The position numbers were made by a program, and so were the translations under genes. A stretch of DNA of 64,000 nucleotides from an uncultured Pelagibacteraceae bacterium (GTDB lineage Bacteria; Pseudomonadota; Alphaproteobacteria; Pelagibacterales; Pelagibacteraceae), in contig CACGOO010000001.1 of assembly GCA_902574685.1 (NCBI GenBank), positions 1 through 64,000 of the forward strand, given 5' to 3'. How positions within the stretch are numbered: position 1 is the stretch's first letter; each line of letters starts with the position of its first letter. The notes below the pieces were generated by a model. It saw only the letters and a program-made list of their open reading frames with translations, made no database searches and had not been told where the DNA came from. Below, one piece after another: positions 8,094 to 15,752 of the stretch.

Positions 8094-8786
8094 TTGACTG
8101 ATATATATTGCGATATAGCTGATATAAAACTCATTAGAAAATTTAATAAGAAAAAAATAGTAAAAGGATTTACGACTAACCCCAGTCTAATGGCAAAAGC
8201 TGGAGCAAGAAATTATAAAAAATATAGTCAAAAAATTTTAAGATCGACATCAAAACCAGTTTCTTGTGAAGTTTTCGCAGATAATGAAAATGAAATGATT
8301 GTGCAGGGTAAATTAATAAGCAAATGGGCTGACAATGTCTATGTAAAAGTACCAATTTTTAATTCAAAAGGAAAATTTATGGGTAAAGTCATATCTACGT
8401 TAAATAAAAAAAATATAAAAATAAATATCACTGCAGTATACAGCATTGAGCAGGTAAAAAAAATTTTAAAAATATTAGATAAAAAAACAAAAGTAATAAT
8501 TTCAATTTTCGCTGGAAGAATGGGAGATGTAGGAAAGGACCCGTTACCAATTTTCAAAGAAAGCTTGAAATTAACAAAAAAATTTAAAAATGTTAAAATT
8601 TTATGGGCGAGTACTAGAGAACCATATAATTATACTCAAGCAAGAGATTTAAAATGTCATATAATTACTTGTCCACCATCTATAATAGAAAAAATTGAAA
8701 AGTTTGGAAAAACTTTTACAGATCTAACAGTCGATACAGTTAGAGGCTTTCTAGAAGATAGCAAAAAGTCAAAATTTAAAATTTAG
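8094..8786 (+). CDS. tal: Small transaldolase / fructose-6-phosphate aldolase family
   Basis: A 230-residue TIM-barrel aldolase of the small (FSA/TalC/MipB) transaldolase subfamily. It should transfer dihydroxyacetone units between sedoheptulose-7-P and glyceraldehyde-3-P in the non-oxidative pentose phosphate route. The motif GFTTNPSLMAKAG at 25-37 is diagnostic. The Schiff-base lysine is K85 in VYVKVPIFN, the same number as in E. coli FSA. INITAVYSIEQV and FAGRMGDVGKDP lie in later strands. The start is TTG, one base after pntB, so it is probably translationally coupled. It complements the transketolase gene at 15749-17704. Whether it is a true transaldolase or an F6P aldolase cannot be settled here. 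Confidence 0.85.
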   Translation: MTDIYCDIADIKLIRKFNKKKIVKGFTTNPSLMAKAGARNYKKYSQKILRSTSKPVSCEVFADNENEMIVQGKLISKWADNVYVKVPIFNSKGKFMGKVISTLNKKNIKINITAVYSIEQVKKILKILDKKTKVIISIFAGRMGDVGKDPLPIFKESLKLTKKFKNVKILWASTREPYNYTQARDLKCHIITCPPSIIEKIEKFGKTFTDLTVDTVRGFLEDSKKSKFKI

Positions 8787-9467
8787 TTAGTTTTTAATTT
8801 TACCTATTATTATAAAATTTGATGAAAGCCCCAAAAACTTTAAGTCAATAATTTTATAATCCAATGGATATTTTCTTAAATAGCCGTGTACATCATTTCT
8901 ACTTAAAAGATTAAGGTTTTCTTCTTTAGAAAAAAAGGACATTCCAAAAAATCTTAAAATTTTTCTATGAACTTTCTTTGGCAGCCAGTGTAAAAACGGT
9001 ATCTTTGTATGAAAATCAACAGGATAACTTCTATTCGGAGTTGTAATGATGAAAAGTTTTTTGGTTAATTTAAAAATATTATCTATCATTTTTTCTTGAT
9101 TACTTTGACTTCCGACATGTTCAATAACAGCACTTGATAATACTAAATCCGACTTAAATTCATTTATTTCATCATCAGAAAAATTTTCTGTGATAGATTT
9201 TTGTTTTGTTTTAGTAAAAAAACCAATTTTTATTCTTTGATTTGAAATAGATTTAAATATTTCAACATTTTCCAAATTTTTTATTATTAAATTACTGCTT
9301 TTATTTTCCTCATCTCCAGTTGTCCCAATATCCAAAGCATCTTTAATTTTAATATTTTTTATTAAATCTTTAATTATATTCAATATTTGAAGTCTTTTTC
9401 TCTCAATAATCTTATCAAAAAAAGTATTATGACCAGCCAAATAAATTAAGTTTCTATTTTGTGACAT
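8787..9467 (-). CDS. SAM-dependent methyltransferase (class I, substrate unknown)
   Basis: A 226-residue protein with a methyltransferase-like core: ALDIGTTGD (about 43-51) stands where the AdoMet-binding glycine motif I is expected, and DLVLSSAVIEHVG (about 109-121) is a typical post-II/motif IV region. It resembles methyltransferase_11/23-like enzymes found in glycan and lipid loci. The C-terminal PNRSYPVDFHTKIPFLHWLP is also characteristic of these. Substrate is unknown. It ends directly against the transaldolase stop and starts a few bases from the initiator tRNA on the same strand. Confidence 0.65.
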   Translation of the reverse strand: MSQNRNLIYLAGHNTFFDKIIERKRLQILNIIKDLIKNIKIKDALDIGTTGDEENKSSNLIIKNLENVEIFKSISNQRIKIGFFTKTKQKSITENFSDDEINEFKSDLVLSSAVIEHVGSQSNQEKMIDNIFKLTKKLFIITTPNRSYPVDFHTKIPFLHWLPKKVHRKILRFFGMSFFSKEENLNLLSRNDVHGYLRKYPLDYKIIDLKFLGLSSNFIIIGKIKN

Positions 9468-9474
9468 AACTTTT

Positions 9475-9551
9475 TGGTTGCGGGGGACGGATTTGAACCG
9501 CCGACCTCAAGGTTATGAGCCTTGCGAGCTACCAGGCTGCTCCACCCCGCG
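9475..9551 (-). tRNA. metY: Initiator tRNA-fMet (CAT)
   Basis: Reading the minus strand gives a complete 77-nt cloverleaf with encoded CCA: acceptor CGCGGGG/CCCCGCA, D stem GAGC/GCTC, anticodon loop CTCATAA and T arm GGCGG-TTCAAAT-CCGTC. The C1:A72 mismatch and A11:U24 pair mark it as the initiator rather than the elongator. The anticodon stem is CAAGG/CCTTG, so only two of the three conserved G:C pairs next to the loop are present (A29:U41 replaces G29:C41). It lies directly downstream of rpsU in the same orientation. Confidence 0.97.
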
Positions 9552-9555
9552 ATCT

Positions 9556-9762
9556 TTAAATCCTATTTTTGAGTTTGTTAAGTTTTTTTACTCTTTTAAT
9601 GTTTTCTTGAAGAATTCTCTTTTTTTTTTCAGATGGCTTTTCATAATTATTTTTTAGTTTAATTATTTTGAAAAAGCCGTCTCTCTGGAGTTTCCTTTTT
9701 AAAACTCTCAGCGCTTGTTCAACATTATTATCTTTAACTTCTATTTTAATAACAACCTCCAA
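9556..9762 (-). CDS. rpsU: Ribosomal protein bS21
   Basis: A small basic ribosomal protein of about 68 residues on the platform of the 30S subunit. The segment DNNVEQALRVLKRKLQRDG followed by NYEKPSEKKKR is the bS21 signature. The start is uncertain: the track start is a TTG (9762) whose bases overlap a strong GGAGG ribosome-binding sequence. The nearest well-spaced in-frame codon after that GGAGG is ATT, giving IKIEVKDNN. No in-frame ATG or GTG exists in this region. It is followed by tRNA-fMet four bases downstream. Confidence 0.9.
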   Translation of the reverse strand: MEVVIKIEVKDNNVEQALRVLKRKLQRDGFFKIIKLKNNYEKPSEKKKRILQENIKRVKKLNKLKNRI

Positions 9763-9815
9763 AAAGTGCGTTTAGTTAACATTTTTATTAAAATTTGTCT
9801 ATAATTATCAATTTT

Positions 9816-10388
9816 TTAGTTATTTGCTATTTTTAATTTTTCTTTATTTTTTCTTTCTCTTAGTATCCTTCTTTCAGCTTTTTCAATAGCATTAAGTAGA
9901 TCCTTTTGTGAAAATAAACCCATTGCAACTGGATCTTTAGCATTCAGATTGTTAAAGTTCCAATAACTTTTATTTCTTATAGAGGTAACAGAATTTTTAG
10001 TTATACCAACCAATTTAGCTATTTGAGAGTCTTTTAAATTTGAATGATTTTTTAATAACCATAATGCAGAATCAGGTTTATCTTGCCGTTTTGATAAGGG
10101 CACATATTTTTTTATTTTGTTTTCAGAATTTTTTATCTCAACTTCCTCATCAATAATATTTAATGGCCTACCACTGTCATTTGAAGAAAGTTCAATTTCA
10201 TCTCTTGTTAATTGCCCAGAAATTATTGGATTGTATCCGACTATACCTTTTGCAACCTCACCGTCGGCGATTCCTTGTATTTCTACTTCATGCAATTTAC
10301 AAAATTCAGCAATCTGTTTAAAAGTTAGTGATGTGTTCTCTACAAGCCAAACTGCTGTAGCCATAGGCATTAAGGGTGCTTTAGACAT
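9816..10388 (-). CDS. trcR: Cell-cycle transcriptional regulator TrcR family (DUF1013)
   Basis: A 190-residue protein matching the alphaproteobacterial DUF1013/TrcR family. The opening KAPLMPMATAVWLVENTSLTF and the stretch EVEIQGIADGEVAKGIVGYNP (about 34-54) are the family hallmarks. Two helix-turn-helix-like segments can be seen: LTFKQIAEFCKLHEVEI and LKDSQIAKLVGITKNSVTSI (about 117-136). In Caulobacter the family is linked to cell-cycle transcription with RNA polymerase; the role here is inferred by family. Its start overlaps the bL31 stop by one base. Confidence 0.85.
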   Translation of the reverse strand: MSKAPLMPMATAVWLVENTSLTFKQIAEFCKLHEVEIQGIADGEVAKGIVGYNPIISGQLTRDEIELSSNDSGRPLNIIDEEVEIKNSENKIKKYVPLSKRQDKPDSALWLLKNHSNLKDSQIAKLVGITKNSVTSIRNKSYWNFNNLNAKDPVAMGLFSQKDLLNAIEKAERRILRERKNKEKLKIANN

Positions 10389-10618
10389 TAATTCTTTTTC
10401 TCAGATCTAAAATTTTGAAATTTTTTATTAAATTTACTAATTCTTCCTTTATCTAAAATCTTTTGTTTCCCCCCAGTCCATGCCGAGTGAGACTTTGGAT
10501 CAATTTCCAATTTTAAAATGTCATTTTCGGAACCCCAAGTAGATTTTGTCTCAAATTGAGTTCCATCAGTCATCTCTACTTTAATGGTATGATATTCAGG
10601 ATGAATATTTTTTTTCAT
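10388..10618 (-). CDS. rpmE: Ribosomal protein bL31 (zinc-free form)
   Basis: A 76-residue large-subunit protein beginning [20 protein letters not shown], with [23 protein letters not shown] and SKFNKKF, all typical of alphaproteobacterial bL31. There is no CxxC motif, so it is the C-minus, zinc-independent form, like the bL36 in this window. It is 36 bases downstream of suhB and overlaps trcR by one base. Confidence 0.95.
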   Translation of the reverse strand: MKKNIHPEYHTIKVEMTDGTQFETKSTWGSENDILKLEIDPKSHSAWTGGKQKILDKGRISKFNKKFQNFRSEKKN

Positions 10619-10653
10619 GGGCTGCCTTATAACAAAAAATATTCTAAAAACAA

Positions 10654-11400
10654 TTAAAACTTATTTAAAATTTCAACCATTTTTTCATAAATATAAGGGT
10701 TTCCTGCTTTAATATCGATTTTATTAATTTTAAGATCACTCACATCATTTAACTTACCACCAGCCTCTTCTACAATAATTTTTCCAGCAGCAATATCCCA
10801 TATGTTAATAGATCCATTAAAGTATCCATCAAATCTACCACAGCCGACATACGCAAGATCTAAAGCGGCACATCCTGAATTTCTTAAATTTAGTATCGGA
10901 TAAGCTGTGCTAATACCGGTATTATTTGTTGCAAATAAACACTCATCTAATTGTGATTTTTTAGATACTTTAATTCTAGTGTTATTTAAAAATGAACCAG
11001 AATTTTTCTCTGCATAAAAAATTTCATTTTTAATTGGGTCGAATATTAAGCCTGTCACAATTTCATCTTCAATTTGTAAAGCAATTGATATTGCAAAATG
11101 GGGTATACCGTGTAAGAAATTTGTTGTTCCATCTATAGGATCTATAATCCAAAATATATCTTTATTTTTATTAAAAATTTTACCATTTTCTTCTGTAATA
11201 AAAGAATAATTTTTTTTTGATTTACTTAATTCTTCAATAATAATTTTTTCTGCTCTCTTGTCAGTTTTGGTTACAAAATCTTTTGGTCCTTTTTTTGAAA
11301 CTTGAAGATTTTCCACTTCACCAAAATCTCTTATAATCACTTTGGAGGCTTTTTCACAAGCTTTTATCATTAAATTTAAATTGGGAGATATTGAATTCAT
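10654..11400 (-). CDS. suhB: Inositol monophosphatase family protein (SuhB-like)
   Basis: A 248-residue Mg2+-dependent, Li+-sensitive phosphatase fold. Metal ligands are visible in TEENG (about 69-73), DPIDGTTNF (87-95) and WDIAAG near residue 205. It probably hydrolyses inositol-1-phosphate or related sugar phosphates; in E. coli SuhB also acts in rRNA transcription antitermination. The gene begins at 11400, directly next to the efp stop. The family also includes HisN-type histidinol phosphatases and CysQ, which cannot be excluded from the sequence alone. Confidence 0.88.
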   Translation of the reverse strand: MNSISPNLNLMIKACEKASKVIIRDFGEVENLQVSKKGPKDFVTKTDKRAEKIIIEELSKSKKNYSFITEENGKIFNKNKDIFWIIDPIDGTTNFLHGIPHFAISIALQIEDEIVTGLIFDPIKNEIFYAEKNSGSFLNNTRIKVSKKSQLDECLFATNNTGISTAYPILNLRNSGCAALDLAYVGCGRFDGYFNGSINIWDIAAGKIIVEEAGGKLNDVSDLKINKIDIKAGNPYIYEKMVEILNKF

Positions 11401-11961
11401 TTAAATTTTTTTAACATATTCCATAGTTCTTGTATCAAGAACTATCGTGTCACCATTTTCAATAAATGGAGGAACCTGAATATTTATACCATTATTTAAA
11501 ATTGCAGGCTTGTATGAAGATGAAACTGTCTGACCTTTTATAGCAGCATCAGTTGATTCTATTACAAAAGTTAATTGATTCGGAAGCAAAATACTTAAGG
11601 GATTTTCATTGTGAAAACTAATCGTTACCTCTAAATTTTCAGTGAGCATTTTACCTTTATCACCTACTATATTTTTACTTAAATTAATTTGTTCAAATGA
11701 ATTGGGATTCATAAAATAATAATTGTTATCATCACTGTACAAAAAATTATATTTTTCTTCTTCTAATGAAGCTTTTTCAACCGTTTCGCTCGATCTAAAT
11801 CTTTCATTCAATTTTGTATTTTTGATTAAGCTTTTCATCTCTACTTGAGCAAATGCTCCACCTTTTCCTGGCTTAACATGATTTGTTTTTAATACTTCCC
11901 ACAAATCATCTCTATATTCCAATATCATACCTACTCTTATTTCTGTCGCATTAATTTTCAT
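11401..11961 (-). CDS. efp: Translation elongation factor P
   Basis: A 186-residue tRNA-mimic factor that relieves ribosome stalling at polyproline. Three domains are apparent: a KOW-like N-terminal domain with the loop HVKPGKGGAF (29-37, modifiable lysine K33), a central OB domain and a C-terminal OB domain with GDTIVLDTRTMEYVKK at the end. Length is canonical. The modification lysine is kept; no EpmA/EpmB or EarP gene is seen in this window, so the modification route is unknown. The start overlaps the thiE stop by 4 bases. Confidence 0.97.
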   Translation of the reverse strand: MKINATEIRVGMILEYRDDLWEVLKTNHVKPGKGGAFAQVEMKSLIKNTKLNERFRSSETVEKASLEEEKYNFLYSDDNNYYFMNPNSFEQINLSKNIVGDKGKMLTENLEVTISFHNENPLSILLPNQLTFVIESTDAAIKGQTVSSSYKPAILNNGINIQVPPFIENGDTIVLDTRTMEYVKKI

Positions 11962-12575
11962 ACAAATTTATTTATTGCTTTATGTGGTTTTAATTTTTTA
12001 TTGTTCCAAATGTAGCCTGAAATAGCTAAAAAATCTGCTTTATTCAATAATAGTTTTTTATAATTTTTCTCATTTATCCCCCCTATGGCTACTATAGGCA
12101 AATTAATGGACTTTTTAATTTTTTTTAAAATTTTGACATCTGCTTTATGTATCACTTTTTTAGTTTTAGTTTTATAAAATGCCCCTAACGCAATGTAATC
12201 AGCACCTTTTAATAAAGCATTTCTGGCAAGTTTAATTGAATTATGACAAGTAACTCCAATTATTTTATTCTTTAAAATTTTTTTTGCTTCTAAAATATTA
12301 ATGTCCTTTTGACCTAAATGACAACCATGTGCGTTGACTTTTAATGCAAGGTTTGGATTATCATTTATAATAAATTTTACTTTATTTTTTTTGCAAATTT
12401 TTAATATTTTTTTTGCTATTTTAATTTTTTTCTTAATACTTTCTTTTTTTAGCCTTAATTGAAAAAATTTGACTTTATTTGATCTTAAAACCAAATTTAA
12501 GCTATTATAAAATGTATCATTCTCTATTTTATTTGGAGATATTAAATAAATGAATTTTTTATTAAGAATTTTCAA
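11958..12575 (-). CDS. thiE: Thiamine-phosphate synthase (ThiE)
   Basis: Couples HMP-pyrophosphate with the thiazole phosphate to give thiamine monophosphate. The core shows FFQLRLK (substrate-binding QxR), GCHLGQKDI, IIGVTCHN, GADYIALGAFY and LPIVAIGGI, in the TIM-barrel order of ThiE/TenI. The track start at 12650 would add 25 residues lying inside fba in another frame. A TTG at 12575 gives MKILNKKFIYLISP, about 205 residues, the usual family length, and is preferred. It overlaps fba by 14 bases. The related TenI is the main alternative. Confidence 0.82.
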   Translation of the reverse strand: MKILNKKFIYLISPNKIENDTFYNSLNLVLRSNKVKFFQLRLKKESIKKKIKIAKKILKICKKNKVKFIINDNPNLALKVNAHGCHLGQKDINILEAKKILKNKIIGVTCHNSIKLARNALLKGADYIALGAFYKTKTKKVIHKADVKILKKIKKSINLPIVAIGGINEKNYKKLLLNKADFLAISGYIWNNKKLKPHKAINKFV

Positions 12576-13572
12576 GATTTTCTGACCATTTTCCTTGCGC
12601 AGCCAAAGTACACATTTTAGCTCTATGATCAAATACTTCCTGAGTTCCATTTACATTATTTATATCTTTAGACCAAAATTTTAGTGCACTTTGTTGTAAG
12701 GCTCTACCATAAGAATAAGTCATTATAAAATCTGTATTATTTTTGACATTTATTTGGTTAAGATTTGCTGTTGCTTCTATTTCGCTTTGACCCCCCGAAA
12801 GAAAGGCTATACCAGGAACAGATGTAGGCACATTATTTTTCAAACAATGTAAAGTAAGCTCCGCTATCTCCTCGTTAGAGATTTTTTCATTAGAATTTAT
12901 TCCAGGTAAAATCATATTTGGTTTTAATATTGTACCTTTTAAATCAACATTATTTAATTCTAACTCTTCATAGCATTTTTTAATTACCTCAGACGTTTTA
13001 TTCAGACAATCTTTTGCAGAATGGTTACCATTCATTAAAACCTCTGGTTCTATTATAGGAACCATTCCTGATTCTTGAACTAATGCAGCATATCTAGCTA
13101 ATGCATGAGCATTTGCTGAAATTGATAGATTACTTGGATATTTATCAGATATTGAGTATACACCTCTCCATTTTGTAAATCTTGCTCCAAGTTTATAATA
13201 ATCTTGTAGTCTTTCTCTCAAACCATCTAAACCTTCAGTAACTTTTTCTTCTTTAGACCCGGCTAATATTTTAGCTCCAGTATCAACTTTAATTCCAGTT
13301 AATGATCCACTTGAATGTATTAGTTCAGGTATAGTTTTTCCATCGGAAGTTTTTTGTCTAATAGTTTCGTCATATAGTATTACTCCCCCTATACAGTCTT
13401 TCATTGATGAAGATGAAAAAAGAGTTTGTCTGAAAAGAAGTCTATTATTTTCATCCGAAATTAAATTTACCGAGTCTAATCTTTTTGTCATTGTTGCTGT
13501 ACTTTCATCAGCAGCAAGAATACCTTTACCTTTTGATAATATTTGTAATGCAATTTCGTGTAGTTCAGACAT
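12562..13572 (-). CDS. fba: Fructose-bisphosphate aldolase class I
   Basis: Reversible cleavage of fructose-1,6-bisphosphate to dihydroxyacetone-P and glyceraldehyde-3-P by a Schiff-base (metal-free) mechanism. It is 336 residues, of the eukaryote-like class I family. Motifs include GKGILAADESTATMTKRL (about 15-32), GVILYDETIRQ (about 63-73), TKWRGVYSI, IEPEVLMNG, the Schiff-base segment TILKPNMILPG and FLSGGQSEIEATANLN. It abuts the pgk stop exactly and belongs to the tkt-gap-pgk-fba run. Being class I, it needs no zinc or iron. Confidence 0.96.
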   Translation of the reverse strand: MSELHEIALQILSKGKGILAADESTATMTKRLDSVNLISDENNRLLFRQTLFSSSSMKDCIGGVILYDETIRQKTSDGKTIPELIHSSGSLTGIKVDTGAKILAGSKEEKVTEGLDGLRERLQDYYKLGARFTKWRGVYSISDKYPSNLSISANAHALARYAALVQESGMVPIIEPEVLMNGNHSAKDCLNKTSEVIKKCYEELELNNVDLKGTILKPNMILPGINSNEKISNEEIAELTLHCLKNNVPTSVPGIAFLSGGQSEIEATANLNQINVKNNTDFIMTYSYGRALQQSALKFWSKDINNVNGTQEVFDHRAKMCTLAAQGKWSENLENS

Positions 13573-14745
13573 CTAATTTAATGCTTTTATACCAGGGAGA
13601 ACTTTGCCTTCAAGAAATTCTAAAAAAGCTCCACCTGCAGTTGAAACAAAATCGAATTTATTGTTTATATTTAGTGAATTAATTACTGCTACTGTATCTC
13701 CTCCACCAACAACTGAAAATATTTTGTCCCCTCTGTTAGCAATATATTTTGCTATCTCTGAGCTCCCTAATGAAAAATTCTCATTTTCAAAGTAACCTAA
13801 TGGTCCATTCCATAATATTGTAGAGGAATCATCAATAATTCTTTTTATTTCAACTAATGTTTTTGATCCTACATCAAGTATTATATCATCGTCTTCAATA
13901 TCTTTGAAATCTTTTTCAAAAGATTTATCGTTCAATTTTTTTCCAATTTTAACATCTTTTGGAAAAAATATTTTACATTTATTTTTTTCAGCATATGCAA
14001 AAATTTCTTTAATTATATAATCAATATTTTTTTCATATACAGAGTTACCAATTTTTAAACCTTTGTACTTCAATATATTGTTCGCCATAGCGCCAACTAT
14101 TATAATGCTATTAAATTTTGGTATTAAATTTTTTATTATATTTATTTTTGAAGATATTTTGGATCCACCAATTATACATGTTATAGGCCTTTTTATTTCA
14201 GAAGTTATCTTATTAAGAGCATTTACCTCTTCATTAATTTGAATTCCGCTATACGATGGAATATACTTTGTTATTTTTGACACAGAGGCATGGTCTCTGT
14301 GTGAACACGAAAATGCATCATTAACATATATTTCACCTAAGCTTGCCAATTTCTTTGAAAATTTATCATCATTGGCTTCTTCTTCGGGATAAAATCTAAT
14401 ATTTTCAAGTAGTATCAACCCATTATTTATATTCTTAAAAATGTTTTCTTTGTTTAAATTAAAAATGTTTTCTTTGATTAATGATACTTCTTTTTTAATT
14501 TTACTTTTAATATACAAAGAAACCAATTCTAGAGAAAGTTCCTTAACTATTTTACCTTTTGGTCTTCCAATATGAGATATTATTATAATCTTAGCTTTTT
14601 TTTTTAGTAAAAATTCTAATGTAGGTATAACCTTATCAATTCGGTTAGTATCTGTTATCTTTCCATTCTTTATTGGAACATTTAAATCAAGTCTAAGAAT
14701 TACACTTTTGTTTTCAATGCTTTCTAAATTTTCAATGGATTTCAT
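13573..14745 (-). CDS. pgk: Phosphoglycerate kinase
   Basis: Interconverts 1,3-bisphosphoglycerate + ADP and 3-phosphoglycerate + ATP. At 390 residues it is of canonical two-domain size. Substrate-binding ILRLDLNVPIKNG (about 16-28) and HIGRPKG are in the N-terminal domain; ENIRFYPEEEAND, CSHRDHASV (about 146-154), GGSKISSK and the C-terminal nucleotide-binding SVVGGGDTVAVI and STAGGAFLEFLEG are all present. It shares one base with gap (TAATG type junction) and abuts fba. Confidence 0.97.
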   Translation of the reverse strand: MKSIENLESIENKSVILRLDLNVPIKNGKITDTNRIDKVIPTLEFLLKKKAKIIIISHIGRPKGKIVKELSLELVSLYIKSKIKKEVSLIKENIFNLNKENIFKNINNGLILLENIRFYPEEEANDDKFSKKLASLGEIYVNDAFSCSHRDHASVSKITKYIPSYSGIQINEEVNALNKITSEIKRPITCIIGGSKISSKINIIKNLIPKFNSIIIVGAMANNILKYKGLKIGNSVYEKNIDYIIKEIFAYAEKNKCKIFFPKDVKIGKKLNDKSFEKDFKDIEDDDIILDVGSKTLVEIKRIIDDSSTILWNGPLGYFENENFSLGSSEIAKYIANRGDKIFSVVGGGDTVAVINSLNINNKFDFVSTAGGAFLEFLEGKVLPGIKALN

Positions 14746-15752
14746 TATTTGATCTTGCTTAAATACTCAGCAATATCACACATTCTGTTCGAGAAACCCC
14801 ATTCATTATCATACCAAGCTGAAATTTTACCCATTTTATTGCCAACTACATTTGTAAGTGAGGAGTCTATGATTGCAGATGCACTTTTGTGATTAAAATC
14901 AACTGAGACTAGCTTCTCATCTGTAACATTTAGAATATTTTTAAGTTTAGTTCTAGATGCTGAAAACAAAGATTTATTTAATTCTTTTACGGTAATATTT
15001 TTTTTTACATTGAATATAAATTCTATTAATGAAACATTTGGTGTAGGCACTCTCATTGCTACACCTTCTAGCTTACCTTTTAATGAAGGTATAATTTCAC
15101 CAATAGCTCTTGATGCACCTGTGGATGTGGGAACAATTGATTGACTTGCAGATCTCGCCCTTCTTGGATCTTTGTGTGAATTATCTAATATTCTTTGATC
15201 GCTTGTAAACGCATGTATGGTCGTCATAAATCCGTTAAGAATTATAAAATTTTTATTAATTACGTCTGCAACAGGAGCTAAGCAATTTGTTGTGCAAGAA
15301 GCTGCTGAAATAATTCTATCATTTTTATTTATCTTCTTATGATTTACGCCGAAAACTATAGTTTTATCTGCCATTTTACATGGCGCTGATACAATAACTT
15401 TTTTTACCCCGTTTTCTATATGTGGCAGTAATTGATCTTTAGAATTAAACTTACCTGTGCACTCGAAAACATAATCAACACCATATTTTTTCCAGTTTAT
15501 GTCTTTAATCATAGAGTGCTGTGTGTAAGATATTTTTTCTTTATTTATTTTGATATAATTTTCTCCAGATTTTACTATGGAACTAAAATTACCATGAATT
15601 GAATCATATTTTAATAAATTTGCACAAATTTCAGAGTTGGATCTATTATTAATATGTTTGATAATTATTTTACCTTTGTGATTTTCATAAATTGACCTCA
15701 AAATCATTCTGCCAATTCTTCCCATACCATTAATACCAACTTTTATTGTCAT
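14745..15752 (-). CDS. gap: Glyceraldehyde-3-phosphate dehydrogenase (NAD(P)-dependent, type I)
   Basis: Oxidises glyceraldehyde-3-P to 1,3-bisphosphoglycerate, or the reverse in gluconeogenesis. It has 335 residues with GINGMGRIGRMILR at 6-19 and the catalytic ASCTTNCLAP with C153. The loop that normally reads AINDLxD and selects NAD through an aspartate reads HINNRSNSE (33-41) here: the aspartate is Asn and the next residue Arg. This favours NADP binding and possibly biosynthetic use, but that is inference. E4P dehydrogenase is a less likely alternative. The start overlaps tkt by 4 bases. Confidence 0.94.
   Translation of the reverse strand: MTIKVGINGMGRIGRMILRSIYENHKGKIIIKHINNRSNSEICANLLKYDSIHGNFSSIVKSGENYIKINKEKISYTQHSMIKDINWKKYGVDYVFECTGKFNSKDQLLPHIENGVKKVIVSAPCKMADKTIVFGVNHKKINKNDRIISAASCTTNCLAPVADVINKNFIILNGFMTTIHAFTSDQRILDNSHKDPRRARSASQSIVPTSTGASRAIGEIIPSLKGKLEGVAMRVPTPNVSLIEFIFNVKKNITVKELNKSLFSASRTKLKNILNVTDEKLVSVDFNHKSASAIIDSSLTNVVGNKMGKISAWYDNEWGFSNRMCDIAEYLSKIK

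Noticed and set aside
12576-12650. Longer ThiE start (25 extra residues)
   Set aside because: These bases are the 3' coding part of fba in another frame and the residues do not resemble ThiE.
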